In this document: positions 1-8,983 of the stretch, in pieces
Numbering within the stretch: position 1 is the stretch's first letter
Layout: the number at the start of each line of letters is the position of its first letter
NCBI RefSeq assembly: GCF_001866665.1
Contig: NZ_MLYO01000012.1
Location: 124,001-188,000 of the forward strand
Direction of reading: 5' to 3'
From: Streptomyces monashensis
GTDB lineage: Bacteria > Actinomycetota > Actinomycetes > Streptomycetales > Streptomycetaceae
Length of the DNA stretch: 64,000 nucleotides
The notes under the pieces: model-generated
Database searches by the model: none
What the model was told of the DNA's origin: nothing
Seen by the model: only the letters and a program-made list of their open reading frames with translations
Translations under genes and position numbers: made by a program

Positions 1-455
1 CCGGCGCCGTCCCGCTGGAACGGGAGCCACTGCGGCTCGACCAGCTCGTCGATGCCATCGTCGCCGACACCCCGGTGCACGGGCACCGGGTGGCCGTCCG
101 GGCCGAAGCCGTGGTCGTCCTCGCGGACGCGGGACTGCTGCGCCGTGCCGTCGCCAACCTGCTGGGCAACGCGCTCACCCACGGCCACACCCCGGGTGAG
201 CCCGCCGACGTCGAGATCACCGTCACCGCGGACGGCACCGTCACGGTCGACGACGCGGGCCCCGGCATCCCGCCAGGCCAGGCGAAGTCCCTGTTCGAAC
301 GCTTCCACAGCGGTTCCGGTTCCAGCGGCCTCGGGCTGTCCATCGCCGCCTGGGTGGCCCACGCGCACGGCGGCTCGCTCACCGTCGTCCCCAGTGCCCG
401 CGGCGGGTCCCGGTTCCTCCTGAGCGTGCCCGTCCGGGACCAGAAGCGGCCCTGA
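1..455 (+). CDS. Sensor histidine kinase, 3' part only
   Basis: The reading frame is open from the window edge to TGA at 453-455, so only the C-terminal catalytic part is present. The visible residues form a HATPase_c domain: an N box (NLLGNALTHG), a G1 box (VDDAGPGIP) and a late G box (SSGLGLSIAAWVAHAHGG). This is the ATP-binding half of a two-component kinase that would phosphorylate its own dimerisation-domain histidine. The HisKA and sensor domains lie upstream of the window. The partner response regulator is not visible and probably precedes it. The ligand cannot be inferred. Confidence 0.85.
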   Translation, partial: GAVPLEREPLRLDQLVDAIVADTPVHGHRVAVRAEAVVVLADAGLLRRAVANLLGNALTHGHTPGEPADVEITVTADGTVTVDDAGPGIPPGQAKSLFERFHSGSGSSGLGLSIAAWVAHAHGGSLTVVPSARGGSRFLLSVPVRDQKRP

Positions 456-611
456 CGCGGCGCCCGCGCCCGCGGGAACGCCTCACCGAATCCTCAGGTT
501 CCTCCGGGCAGACTTCCCGCGGTCCCCCGAACAGCAGGCAACGAGCAAAGGACGTGCACCACCGGTTCTACGGGACCGGTCCGGAGGCGCGCGGAGCGAG
601 GAATCGGTTTC

Positions 612-770
612 ATGGCCCGGATGCGGGAACACATGGTCGGCGATGTGGTGGCCGAGCGGTTCGAACTCCTGGTGCGGCCGGGAGCCGACGGCATGGGCAC
701 GGTGTGGCGGGCCCGCGACCTCGTCGGCGGGATTCTCCCGGAGAGCATCTGCGGGGTTCGTGCACCTGAA
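612..770 (+). pseudogene. Truncated Ser/Thr protein kinase N-terminus
   Basis: A GAGGAA ribosome-binding site precedes ATG 612. The first 35 or so residues resemble the start of a Hanks-type kinase, with a glycine-loop-like stretch (LLVRPGADGMGTVWRARD). After the beta-2 strand the frame loses all kinase similarity; there is no ATP-binding lysine helix, HRD or DFG motif. It runs on without meaning to about 893, just before the next gene. I read it as a gene stub left by deletion. A tiny functional peptide is possible but unlikely. Confidence 0.55.
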
Positions 771-901
771 CGGGCACCATCACGACGCCGTGATCTGGTC
801 GCCGCTTCGGCGGTCCTGCGGGCCGTCGTCCACGAACCGAACTCTCGTCAGATCTTCGCCCCGACGCCTGTTCGCCGACTTTCTACCGTATAGGTCTGCC
901 C

Positions 902-1891
902 GTGGAGCTGGAGTTTCGTCATCTGAGGATGATCCGGGCCATCGGTGACGCCGGAAGCGTGACCAAAGCAGCAGACCGCCTGGGACTCGCGCAATCGGCG
1001 CTCTCCAGCCAGCTGAAACGGATCGAAGCCGCCGTGGGCGGGAAACTCTTCGAGCGGGGCCGGGAAGGCGTACAGCCGACCCCGCTGGGCGTTCTGGTGC
1101 TGGAGCGGAGCCGAGTTCTGCTGCCCGCGATGCGTCAACTACAGGAGGACGCCCTGCGGTTCGCGACCGCGGCACGCGAGGACAGCGGACTGCACTTGGG
1201 GGCGACCCACGGTCCCTTCCTGGGCGCACTGGTCGACCGACTGGCGACAGCCCGGCCCGAGCTGGCGGTGAGCACTCAATCGTCCATGTCAGCCTCGGAG
1301 CTGGTGACCCGGGTGGTCGACGGTCGGCTGGACTTCGCCCTGACCGGGTACTGCGGGCACCGCAGTGCGACGGGCGACGAACGGCTGGAATGGCGGGAGA
1401 TCGCCGTCGACCCGGTGTTCGCCCTGCTCAACGAGGAGCATCCGCTGGCAGGCGAGCGGGAGTTGAGGCTCCAACAGCTCGCTGATGAGCGCTGGGCACT
1501 GCCGCCCGGCGAGAGCTGCTTCGGAGAGTGCTTCGCGGCCGCCTGCGTCCGCGCGGGCTTCCTGCCCCGGTCGGTGTACGAAGCCGACGCAGCCTCCTGC
1601 CTTCACCTCGTCCTCTCGAACCGGGCCGCCGCCCTGTGCCGGGCGACGTTCTCGCCGCCCGCCGGCACCGTGGCCGTTCCGCTGGCACCACCGCTGTTGA
1701 GCTGGCGTCAGCTGATCTGCTGGCGCCCGCATGCGCTGGCGCACCTCGCGGACGAGTTGCTCCGCCACGCCAGAGCGGCACACGCGGAGGCGGTGGCCCG
1801 CAATCCGGTGTACGCGGCATGGCGGCGGCAACAGGAGGAAACGGCTGTACGGCTCGGGGAACGCGGGGCTCCACTCTCGGCGGACCGCTGA
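902..1891 (+). CDS. LysR family transcriptional regulator
   Basis: The 329-residue product has an N-terminal winged helix-turn-helix (about residues 1-60, with GSVTKAADRLGLAQSALSSQ as the recognition region) followed by a periplasmic-binding-like effector domain, the standard LysR layout and length. It starts at GTG 902, which sits directly after the degraded kinase stub. No divergently transcribed neighbour is present, which is unusual for a LysR gene, so its target is not evident. The downstream protease is transcribed in the same direction 182 bp later and could be regulated by it, but nothing shows this. Confidence 0.85.
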   Translation: MELEFRHLRMIRAIGDAGSVTKAADRLGLAQSALSSQLKRIEAAVGGKLFERGREGVQPTPLGVLVLERSRVLLPAMRQLQEDALRFATAAREDSGLHLGATHGPFLGALVDRLATARPELAVSTQSSMSASELVTRVVDGRLDFALTGYCGHRSATGDERLEWREIAVDPVFALLNEEHPLAGERELRLQQLADERWALPPGESCFGECFAAACVRAGFLPRSVYEADAASCLHLVLSNRAAALCRATFSPPAGTVAVPLAPPLLSWRQLICWRPHALAHLADELLRHARAAHAEAVARNPVYAAWRRQQEETAVRLGERGAPLSADR

Positions 1892-2073
1892 CCCCGTCCG
1901 GGCCCGGCCGGCCCCGACCCGCTCGGAACCGCCCGAACGCGACGCCCTGACCGGCCCTTCTCCTCCCGTGTTACAGCCAGGTCCATAGCGCCGACAGAGG
2001 GGCACTTTGACATGTCCCCAACGCTTTCCAGCCTGGCTAGGGTTCCGGCAACCCCCACTCAGAGGAGAGCCCA

Positions 2074-3252
2074 ATGCTCCGACGTCACAAGGCGGTTGCC
2101 GCCGGTTCCCTGGCCATCGCCGCACTGGTCGCCACGGTCGCACCGGCGGGCGCCAGCACGAACGAGACTGCGATAGCCAGGGCCATGACGGCCCATCAAG
2201 AGGTTGCGGCCCCGGTACCCGCCGCCCTGCTCCCGGCGCTCCGGCGCGACCTCGGCCTCACTCCGCAGGCCGCCGCAACCCGCCTGGCCGGCGAAGCCCG
2301 GGCCGCCGCGACGCAGGAAGCGCTCAAGCGGGCGCTCGGCAACCGCTGGGCCGGCGCCTGGCTCACCGATGCCGACACCACCCTGACGGTCGCCACCACC
2401 GACCCCGCCGCCGCCCGGACCATAGTCGCGGGCGGCGGCCGAGCCCGGGTCGTCCGCAACTCCCTCGCCACGCTCGACCGGGCCAAGGCCACGCTCGACA
2501 AGGCGGCCCGCACCGCCACCCCGAAGAACACACCGCTGTGGTACGTCGACCAAGCGGCCAACAGCGTCGTCGTCCAGTCCACCGACACCAACCGCACCAA
2601 GGACTTCCTCGCCAGGTCCGGAGTGGACCACGTCCTCGTCCGAGTCGTCCGCGCCTCGGACGCCCCCCGGCCGCTGGCCGACCTCCGCGGCGGTGACGCC
2701 TACTACATCAACAGCGCCGCCCGCTGCTCGATCGGCTTCCCGGTCACCCAGAACGGCCAGCCCGGCTTCGTCAGCGCCGGCCACTGCGGACAAGCGGGCT
2801 CCAGCGCCGCGGCTCCAGACGGCACCTCCATAGGAACCTTCCAGGGCTCGACCTTCCCCGGCAACGACTACTCGTGGGTGCAGGCCGATACGAGCTGGAC
2901 GGCCCAGCCCCAGGTCAACAACTACGCCGGCGGCACGGTGACGGTCTCCGGCTCCGCCGTCGCCCCCATCGGCTCGACGGTCTGCCGCTCCGGTTCCACC
3001 ACGGGCTGGCGCTGCGGAAGGGTCCAGCAGTTCAACGCCACCGTCAACTACGCGCAGGGCAGCGTGTTCGGCCTCACTCGTACCAGCGTGTGCGCCGAGC
3101 CCGGCGACTCCGGCGGCTCGTTCATCTCCGGCAACCAGGCCCAGGGCGTCACCTCCGGCGGCTCCGGCAACTGCACCGTCGGCGGAACCACCTACTTCCA
3201 GCCCGTCAACCCGATCCTCCAGGCCTACGGCCTGACTCTGGCCACCGGTTGA
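2074..3252 (+). CDS. Secreted S1 serine protease, streptogrisin type
   Basis: A 392-residue prepro-protease. It has a Sec signal peptide (residues 1 to about 27), an alpha-lytic-protease propeptide of about 175 residues that acts as a folding chaperone, and a mature chymotrypsin-fold domain beginning near residue 204. The triad is His237 (SAGHCG), Asp265 (GNDYSW) and Ser346 (GDSGGS). Cysteine pairs around the His (C218/C238), C304/C314 and C340 match the disulfides of streptogrisins. There is no C-terminal chitin-binding domain, so it is closer to the A/B types than to C. A GAGGAGA ribosome-binding site precedes ATG 2074. It likely acts in extracellular protein degradation. Confidence 0.93.
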   Translation: MLRRHKAVAAGSLAIAALVATVAPAGASTNETAIARAMTAHQEVAAPVPAALLPALRRDLGLTPQAAATRLAGEARAAATQEALKRALGNRWAGAWLTDADTTLTVATTDPAAARTIVAGGGRARVVRNSLATLDRAKATLDKAARTATPKNTPLWYVDQAANSVVVQSTDTNRTKDFLARSGVDHVLVRVVRASDAPRPLADLRGGDAYYINSAARCSIGFPVTQNGQPGFVSAGHCGQAGSSAAAPDGTSIGTFQGSTFPGNDYSWVQADTSWTAQPQVNNYAGGTVTVSGSAVAPIGSTVCRSGSTTGWRCGRVQQFNATVNYAQGSVFGLTRTSVCAEPGDSGGSFISGNQAQGVTSGGSGNCTVGGTTYFQPVNPILQAYGLTLATG

Positions 3253-3259
3253 TCCCGGA

Positions 3260-3279
3260 CCGGCTGATACTCCAGCCGG
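3260..3279. terminator. Short stem-loop after the protease gene
   Basis: A 7-bp stem (CCGGCTG / CAGCCGG) with a 6-nt loop lies 8 bp past the protease stop codon. It is a plausible intrinsic terminator of the T-tract-free Streptomyces type. Confidence 0.5.
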
Positions 3280-3659
3280 AGTTCCCTGTCTGACCTGCGG
3301 GTTTCCTCAGGCGGCTCAGGGGTGAGGGCCGCGGAGCGGTCAGGGGTGGCCTTCTGCAGGCCGCCCCTCGATCGTGCCACGGCGTCGCAGGTAGTGACGG
3401 CGGCGCGACCGCTTGGCGTGGTCGGCGCCCGTTCGACCAGCTCAGGGGGCGGTATCGCCCTCGGCGGCCACCAAGGTGAGGCGGTCGGGGACGACAAGCT
3501 GCCAGAAGCCGCAGAACCTCCGCGACTGTGAACTCGATCGCACCGGCTGTCCCACCGGTGCCGCCCCCTTTTCTCGGACCTGGCGCGCCGTTGCGGGCGG
3601 CCTCTCCCTCCTCATCCACCACGAGATCGACCACCTCGAACCTGCTGTACACCGCTCGC
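3280..3659. other. Non-coding stretch, no gene seen
   Basis: No frame here shows family similarity or a convincing start with a ribosome-binding site. The stretch leads into a run of gene fragments and is probably decayed coding DNA. Confidence 0.5.
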
Positions 3660-3923
3660 ATGCGAAACGGCGTCGATCCGATCTCTTCCCGGTCCGCCGA
3701 CCTCGTCAAGGCATGGTGGACCCCGCTCGAACGAGACGCCCGGCGCCAATTCGGTGACACACTGCGCCACTCGTACCGCCGCGACTCACTGCCGTACGAA
3801 CTCACCGGCCTCGACGTCATAGGCGAACCCAACCCCATCGACGTCCGGATCCGCTTCCACGCGGACCCGTCCTACCCGAGGCGCCCAGCGGAGCCTGGCC
3901 CCGCGTACTGGGCGACCCGGTGA
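3660..3923 (+). pseudogene. Fragment of an unidentified protein gene
   Basis: From ATG 3660 the frame encodes a coherent, non-repetitive sequence (SADLVKAWWTPLERDARRQF, then YELTGLDVIGEPNPIDVRIR ending in FHADPSYP) for about 75 residues and then becomes a proline-rich tail that ends where an AraC fragment begins in another frame. The strand-turn-strand stretch ending in DPSYP is loosely reminiscent of the beta-meander of E2-like (UBC-fold) proteins, but this is only pattern impression; the catalytic part would be missing. I treat it as the 5' end of a gene cut by a rearrangement near 3880. Confidence 0.4.
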
Positions 3924-4249
3924 CGGCCGCCGCCCTGCGGGCGCTGCATTCGAACCCGGCCGCGCCGTGGAGCAATGACCGTCTGGCGGCGGAGGCGGGC
4001 GTCTCCCGTCCCACCCTGGCGCGCCGGTTCACCACCCTGGTCGGCCGCCCGCCGATGGCCTACCTCACCTGGTGGCGCGTGATCCGCGCCGCCACTCTGC
4101 TCCGCGACACCCCGGACACCCTGGCCACCATCGCCGACCGAGTCGGCTACGGCAGCCCGTACGCGCTCTCACACGCCTTCCAACGGGAGTTCGGCACCAC
4201 ACCGGGGCGGTATCGAGCGCAGGCCAAGGGACAACCCGCTGACGTCTAA
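3920..4249 (+). pseudogene. AraC family regulator, DNA-binding part only
   Basis: The 109-residue frame from GTG 3920 is a nearly complete AraC/XylS DNA-binding domain with both helix-turn-helix units (RLAAEAGVSRPTLARRF and IADRVGYGSPYALSHAFQRE followed by FGTTPGRYR). The N-terminal cupin-like sensing domain usual for this subfamily is absent: the in-frame sequence upstream is unrelated. No ribosome-binding site fits GTG 3920. It is most likely a truncated gene fused to the preceding fragment, although the isolated domain could still bind DNA if expressed. Confidence 0.65.
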
Positions 4250-4890
4250 ACAGACTGACAGCAGGAACCCGGTCTGGTGCGCGGCTGCGCTGGTACCTGG
4301 CCTTGAATCAGCCGTCGGCCCGGATTCGCCGGCCGACGCGTCGCCGCAGGTTCTCGCAGAGGTACGGCGATGACGATCGCGTCAGGTGGTGCGGTCCCCG
4401 GCCGGTCGCCGCTGTGCGGCGTGTTCCACGAACGGCTCCAGGTGTCGGGGTTCCCCTTCGGCGTCACTGCTTTCTGCGCTTGTCAGCCGGTCGAACACGC
4501 CGTCCTGTTGCCGCTTGATGATCACGGAGTCGCGGAGATGGACCATGTAGCGCGTGAGTGCAGGGTCCCTGCGGCCGCTCTTCCTTCCCTGATGGAGCAG
4601 TTGGTGATCGAAGAGGTTCTCGCGACCTGGCAAGCGGCACGGGATGCAGGAGAGCTGTCGTGGAAACTGGGCCCGAAAGGGCCCCATCCAGATTCCTCCA
4701 TCGAAGACACCTCCAACCGCCTTGGGCCGGCTGACCGCCGACCACGGTGACCTGAGGCCCAGAAGGAGCACCGTCCCAAGTCGGCTGATCTCGCTCAGCG
4801 ATCACAGCTGCCTGCGCGAGCGCGGGGAACGCCTCCTCTCAAGCCTGGCAAAGATGTGGGCTCACCATCCTTCTCAGTACGGGCCACTGA
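4250..4890. other. Stretch without a recognisable gene
   Basis: Several frames are open on both strands but none has a recognisable domain, and none has a good start. The sequence has less regular third-position GC than nearby genes, in keeping with decayed accessory DNA. Confidence 0.45.
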
Positions 4891-5380
4891 GTGAGCAACA
4901 GTTCCTTGTTGAGGAATCGGAGAGGCAGTGACCCCGGACCACACAGCGTGGAGGGGCAGGTCGACGACGCCGTGAGAGGGCTCGCGCAGTTCGTCCGCGC
5001 CAAGACCTTCGCCGAAGCCCTGACGACGGTCGAGGAGTACTTGGAGATGCCGTACCGGATACGGCGTCGCCCCAAGTCCTCCTCCGCCGTACGACAGCAA
5101 CTCACCGACGAAGTCAGCGGCCTACTGGCTCAGATGGCAGATGGCATTCCATCAGGCATGGCTCCAGATCGAGGCATCAGCCGTCGCGGGCCCCTACGCG
5201 ACCCTCGTCGCCACGGCGCGAGCGGAGGCCGGCGCGCAGATGAGTCTCGCCTGGGACCAGCCGCCGATCACCACCGACAGCGGCATGAACCTCGGAGTCC
5301 CGTACGGCCGGGACCAATCAAACGCGGCCCGAGCCACGTGCATCGAGGTGATGCGCCGTCACCTGTTAGGACACCCGTGA
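4891..5380 (+). pseudogene. Degraded hypothetical gene
   Basis: Two adjacent frames look coding for part of this stretch. The first (from GTG 4891) gives a helical segment (VDDAVRGLAQFVRAKTFAEA onward) and decays after about residue 80. The second (ATG 5141 to TGA 5380) encodes 79 residues starting MAFHQAWLQIEASAVAGPY. They may be halves of one gene separated by a frameshift near 5120, or two unrelated small genes. I recognise no family. It abuts the polyamine cluster and has no functional link that can be seen. Confidence 0.35.
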
Positions 5381-5445
5381 TCTTGGTGCCAACTATCCCT
5401 CTTTTGTGCCAACTAAAAATCCTCGTCACATCCAGCACCGCTGTT

Positions 5446-6609
5446 TCACAGTCCCACGATCGTGTTCCAGCGCTTGGCGAACTCCACCCGTTCCGTGGAG
5501 GTGATGTCGCGGGCGATGGCGAGGCGCCGCCGCATGGTGGGGTCCGGGAAGATCAGGGGGTTGTCGGCGAGGGCCGCGGTGTCCTTGTCCTTCGAGGACG
5601 CCAGGACCTCCTTGGCCGCGGGGACCGGGCAGACGTAGTTGACCCAGGCGGCGAGCTTCGCGGCGACCTCGGGGTCGTAGTAGTGGTCGATCAGGCGCTC
5701 GGCGTTGGCCTTGTGGCGGGCGCGGTTGGGGATCATCAGGGAGTCCGACCACAGCTCGGCGCCCTCCTCGGGGACGACGAAGCGGATGTCGGGGTTGTCC
5801 GCCTGGAGCTGGATGACGTCGCCGGAGTAGGCCTGGCAGGCGAGCACATCGCCGCTGACCAGGTCCTTGGTGTAGTCGTTGCCGGTGAAGCGGCGGATCT
5901 GACCGCGGTGGACCTGCCGTTCGACCTCGTCGCAGACGTCGTGGAAGTCGGCCGCCGTCCACCGGGTGATGTCCACCCCGTTGCCCTGCATGAGCAGCGC
6001 GAACGACTCGTCCAGGCCGGACAGGAGGGTCACCCGGCCCTTGAGGTCGCCGGCCCAGAGGTCCTTCACATGGCGGATCTCGCGGCCCAGCTTCTTGCGG
6101 TTGTAGGCGATGCCGGTGATGCCCGACTGCCAGGGCACGGTGGACAGGCGGCCCTTGTCGAAGGCCGGGGAGCGCAGCAGCGGGTCGAGGTACTTCGCGA
6201 CGTTCGGCTGGTGGGCCCGGTCCATCCGCTGCACCCAGCCGAGGCGTACGAACCGGGCGCACATCCAGTCGCTGACGACGATCAGGTCGCGGCCGGTGGA
6301 CTGGTGGTTCATCAGCGCGGGGCTGATCTTGCCGAAGAACTCGTCGTTGTCGTTGATCTCCTCGACGTAGTCGACGGAGATACCGGTGCGCTGCTGGAAG
6401 GCCTCCAGCGTGGGCCGCCGGTTCGGGTTCTTGTCGTCGGTGTCGATGTAGAGCGGCCAGTTCGCCCAGGTCAGCTTCTTGTCGGCCGCGGAGTCGTCCG
6501 GGACGGCGCGGTCGCCGGGCTGGACGTAGGCGGCGGGCACCCCACAGCCGGCCAGCGCGCCGAGCGCGGCGGTGCCGCCGAGGGCGCGCAGCAGGGAGCG
6601 GCGGGACAT
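5446..6609 (-). CDS. Polyamine ABC transporter substrate-binding lipoprotein (PotD-like)
   Basis: The start at ATG 6609 gives a 387-residue product with a twin-arginine-like N-terminus (MSRRSLLRALGG) and a lipobox ending in LAGC, so it is predicted to be exported and lipid-anchored. The rest is a bacterial extracellular solute-binding protein of the spermidine/putrescine family (WANWPLYIDTDDKN, then GISVDYVEEINDNDEFFGKI). No permease or ATPase gene adjoins it, so it must share a transporter encoded elsewhere or act as a sensor. The next gene on the same strand is an aldehyde dehydrogenase 231 bp upstream, placing it in a polyamine/GABA catabolic locus. Confidence 0.85.
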   Translation of the reverse strand: MSRRSLLRALGGTAALGALAGCGVPAAYVQPGDRAVPDDSAADKKLTWANWPLYIDTDDKNPNRRPTLEAFQQRTGISVDYVEEINDNDEFFGKISPALMNHQSTGRDLIVVSDWMCARFVRLGWVQRMDRAHQPNVAKYLDPLLRSPAFDKGRLSTVPWQSGITGIAYNRKKLGREIRHVKDLWAGDLKGRVTLLSGLDESFALLMQGNGVDITRWTAADFHDVCDEVERQVHRGQIRRFTGNDYTKDLVSGDVLACQAYSGDVIQLQADNPDIRFVVPEEGAELWSDSLMIPNRARHKANAERLIDHYYDPEVAAKLAAWVNYVCPVPAAKEVLASSKDKDTAALADNPLIFPDPTMRRRLAIARDITSTERVEFAKRWNTIVGL

Positions 6610-6840
6610 CACGGACGTACGAGAGGAAGTCTGGGGCACCCCGGAAGGATGCCCTCCCGCCCGGCGGGCGGACAATCGACGCTGCGTCGAGCGTGCCGTG
6701 CCCTGTCCGACACCTTGTCGATCGCGGTCGCGGGGCCGCGGCGGCAACGCGGTGGGGCGCCAACTCCCAAGGGGCGCGGGGAACTGCGCGACCAGCCCCC
6801 ACGCACCCTCACCCGGAATGCGGCCGAATCCAGCGGAGCG

Positions 6841-8280
6841 TCACGCGTCGAGGGACGTCATCACGTGCTTGATGCGCGTGTAGTCCTCGAACCCGTACGC
6901 CGAAAGGTCCTTGCCGTAGCCGGACTTCTTGAAGCCGCCGTGCGGCATCTCGGCGACCAGCGGGATGTGGGTGTTGATCCACACGCAGCCGAAGTCGAGC
7001 CGCTTGGACATGCGCATCGCGCGGGCGTGGTCCTTGGTCCAGACGGAGGAGGCCAGGGCGTAGTCCACGCCGTTGGCCCACGCCACCGCCTGGTCCTCGT
7101 CCGTGAAGGACTGGACGGTGATGACCGGCCCGAAGACCTCGTTCTGGATGATCTCGTCGTCCTGCTTCAGGCCGGAGACGACGGTCGCGGCGTAGAAGTA
7201 GCCCTTGTCGCCGACCCGCTGGCCGCCCGCCTCGACCTTGGCGTGGGCGGGCAGGCGCTCGATGAAGCCGGAGACCTGCTTGAGCTGGTTCGGGTTGTTC
7301 AGGGGGCCGTACAGCACGTCCTCGTCGTCCGGCTGACCCGTCTTCGTCTCGGCGGCGGCCTTGGCGAGCGCGGCCACGAACTCGTCGTGGATGGACTCCT
7401 GGACGAGGACGCGGGTCGCGGCCGTACAGTCCTGGCCGGCGTTGAAGAAGCCCGCCACGGAGATGTCCTCGACGGCCTTGGCGATGTCGGTGTCCTCGAA
7501 CACGACGACCGGGGCCTTGCCGCCCAGCTCCAGGTGGACCCGCTTGAGGTCCTTGGACGCGGACTCGGCCACCGACATGCCCGCGCGGACCGAGCCGGTG
7601 ATCGACGCCATCGCCGGGGTGTCGTGCTCGACCATCAGGCGGCCGGTGTCACGGTCGCCGCAGACGACGTTGAAGACGCCCTTGGGCAGGATCGAGCCGA
7701 TGATGTCGGCGATCAGGACGGTGGAGGCCGGGGTGGTGTCCGACGGCTTCAGGACGACCGTGTTGCCCGCGGCGATCGCCGGGGCGAACTTCCATACGGC
7801 CATCATCATCGGGTAGTTCCACGGGGCGACCTGGGCGCAGACGCCGACCGGCTCGCGGCGGATGATCGAGGTCATCCCGTCCATGTACTCACCGGCCGAG
7901 CGGCCCTCCAGCAGCCGCGCCGCACCCGCGAAGAAGCGGATCTGGTCGACCATCGGCGGGATCTCCTCGGAGCGGGTGAGCCCGACCGGCTTGCCCGTGT
8001 TCTCCACCTCGGCCGCGACCAGGTCCTCGGCGCGCTCCTCGAAGGCGTCCGCGATCTTCAGCAGCGCCTTCTGCCGCTCGGCGGGCGTCGTGTCGCGCCA
8101 GGCCGGGAAGGCGCGGGCGGCGGCCTCCATGGCGGCGTCCACGTCCGGCGCACCGGACAGCGGCGCGGTCGCGTACGCCTCGCCCGTCGCGGGGTTGACC
8201 ACCTCTGTGGTCCGTCCGTCGGCGGCGTCCCGGAACTCACCGTCGATGTAGTTGCGCAGACGACGCAGCTCGGTGCTCAC
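6841..8280 (-). CDS. Gamma-aminobutyraldehyde dehydrogenase-type aldehyde dehydrogenase
   Basis: A full-length 479-residue NAD(P)-dependent aldehyde dehydrogenase. The catalytic cysteine lies in NAGQDCTAATRV, the general-base glutamate in HLELGGKAP, and the cofactor loop in FTGSV-like ITGSVRAGMSV. The neighbouring PotD-like protein, Lrp regulator and class III aminotransferase suggest oxidation of 4-aminobutyraldehyde to GABA after putrescine transamination. It is transcribed away from the Lrp gene; the 181-bp shared upstream region probably holds the Lrp operator. Confidence 0.85.
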   Translation of the reverse strand: MSTELRRLRNYIDGEFRDAADGRTTEVVNPATGEAYATAPLSGAPDVDAAMEAAARAFPAWRDTTPAERQKALLKIADAFEERAEDLVAAEVENTGKPVGLTRSEEIPPMVDQIRFFAGAARLLEGRSAGEYMDGMTSIIRREPVGVCAQVAPWNYPMMMAVWKFAPAIAAGNTVVLKPSDTTPASTVLIADIIGSILPKGVFNVVCGDRDTGRLMVEHDTPAMASITGSVRAGMSVAESASKDLKRVHLELGGKAPVVVFEDTDIAKAVEDISVAGFFNAGQDCTAATRVLVQESIHDEFVAALAKAAAETKTGQPDDEDVLYGPLNNPNQLKQVSGFIERLPAHAKVEAGGQRVGDKGYFYAATVVSGLKQDDEIIQNEVFGPVITVQSFTDEDQAVAWANGVDYALASSVWTKDHARAMRMSKRLDFGCVWINTHIPLVAEMPHGGFKKSGYGKDLSAYGFEDYTRIKHVMTSLDA

Positions 8281-8461
8281 TGCCGGCCTCCTGATTCAGG
8301 TACTCGCTGGTACTCGCTGTCCGATTGCTGAGACACCCACCCTAGTCGTCAGACCCACGTTTTCAACACCCCCAGCAGCACCACTTCTGCGAAATCCGCA
8401 AGCATCGGACTTCGAAACAACGAATTTCATCGATGCAGGGTTGCGGAACTGTCGAGACCTC

Positions 8462-8983
8462 GTGCACAGTGAGGTCGTGGCCAGTCGAAGCGCAGACCAG
8501 AGGGACTCCGCCCGCGAGTCCAGGAACGGCAACAGCCCCCAGCTGGACGCCGTCTCCCTCGCCATCATCCAGCAGCTCCAGGAGGACGGCCGGCGGCCGT
8601 ACGCCGCGATCGGCAAGGCCGTCGGCCTGTCCGAGGCGGCCGTGCGCCAGCGCGTCCAGAAGCTGCTGGACCAGGGCGTGATGCAGATCGTCGCCGTCAC
8701 GGACCCGCTCACCGTGGGCTTCCGCCGGCAGGCGATGGTCGGGATCAACGTCGAGGGCGACGTCGAGTCGATCGCGGACGCGCTGACCGCCATGTCGGAA
8801 GTCGAGTACGTGGTGATGACCGCGGGCTCGTTCGACATCCTCGCCGAGATCGTCTGCGAGGACGACGACCACCTGCTGGACGTCATCAACAAACGCATCC
8901 GGGCCCTGCCCGGGGTGCGCTCCACCGAAAGCTTCGTCTACCTGAAGCTGAAGAAGCAGACCTACATGTGGGGAACCCGATAA
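8462..8983 (+). CDS. Lrp/AsnC family transcriptional regulator
   Basis: The protein (173 residues from GTG 8462; GTG 8477 would give 168) has an N-terminal AsnC-type helix-turn-helix (AIGKAVGLSEAAVRQRVQKL) and a C-terminal RAM ligand-binding domain (VMTAGSFDILAEIVCEDDD). Neither start has a well-spaced ribosome-binding site, so the exact start is open. It lies divergent from the aldehyde dehydrogenase gene and overlaps the aminotransferase gene by 16 bp, so it probably controls both arms of the polyamine/GABA locus in response to an amino-acid-like ligand. Confidence 0.85.
   Translation: MHSEVVASRSADQRDSARESRNGNSPQLDAVSLAIIQQLQEDGRRPYAAIGKAVGLSEAAVRQRVQKLLDQGVMQIVAVTDPLTVGFRRQAMVGINVEGDVESIADALTAMSEVEYVVMTAGSFDILAEIVCEDDDHLLDVINKRIRALPGVRSTESFVYLKLKKQTYMWGTR

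Noticed and set aside
4891..8331. 1146-codon plus-strand frame
   Set aside because: It crosses the genes on the opposite strand and its translation is a GC-bias shadow of the PotD-like and dehydrogenase genes. Only the first 80 or so codons look coding.
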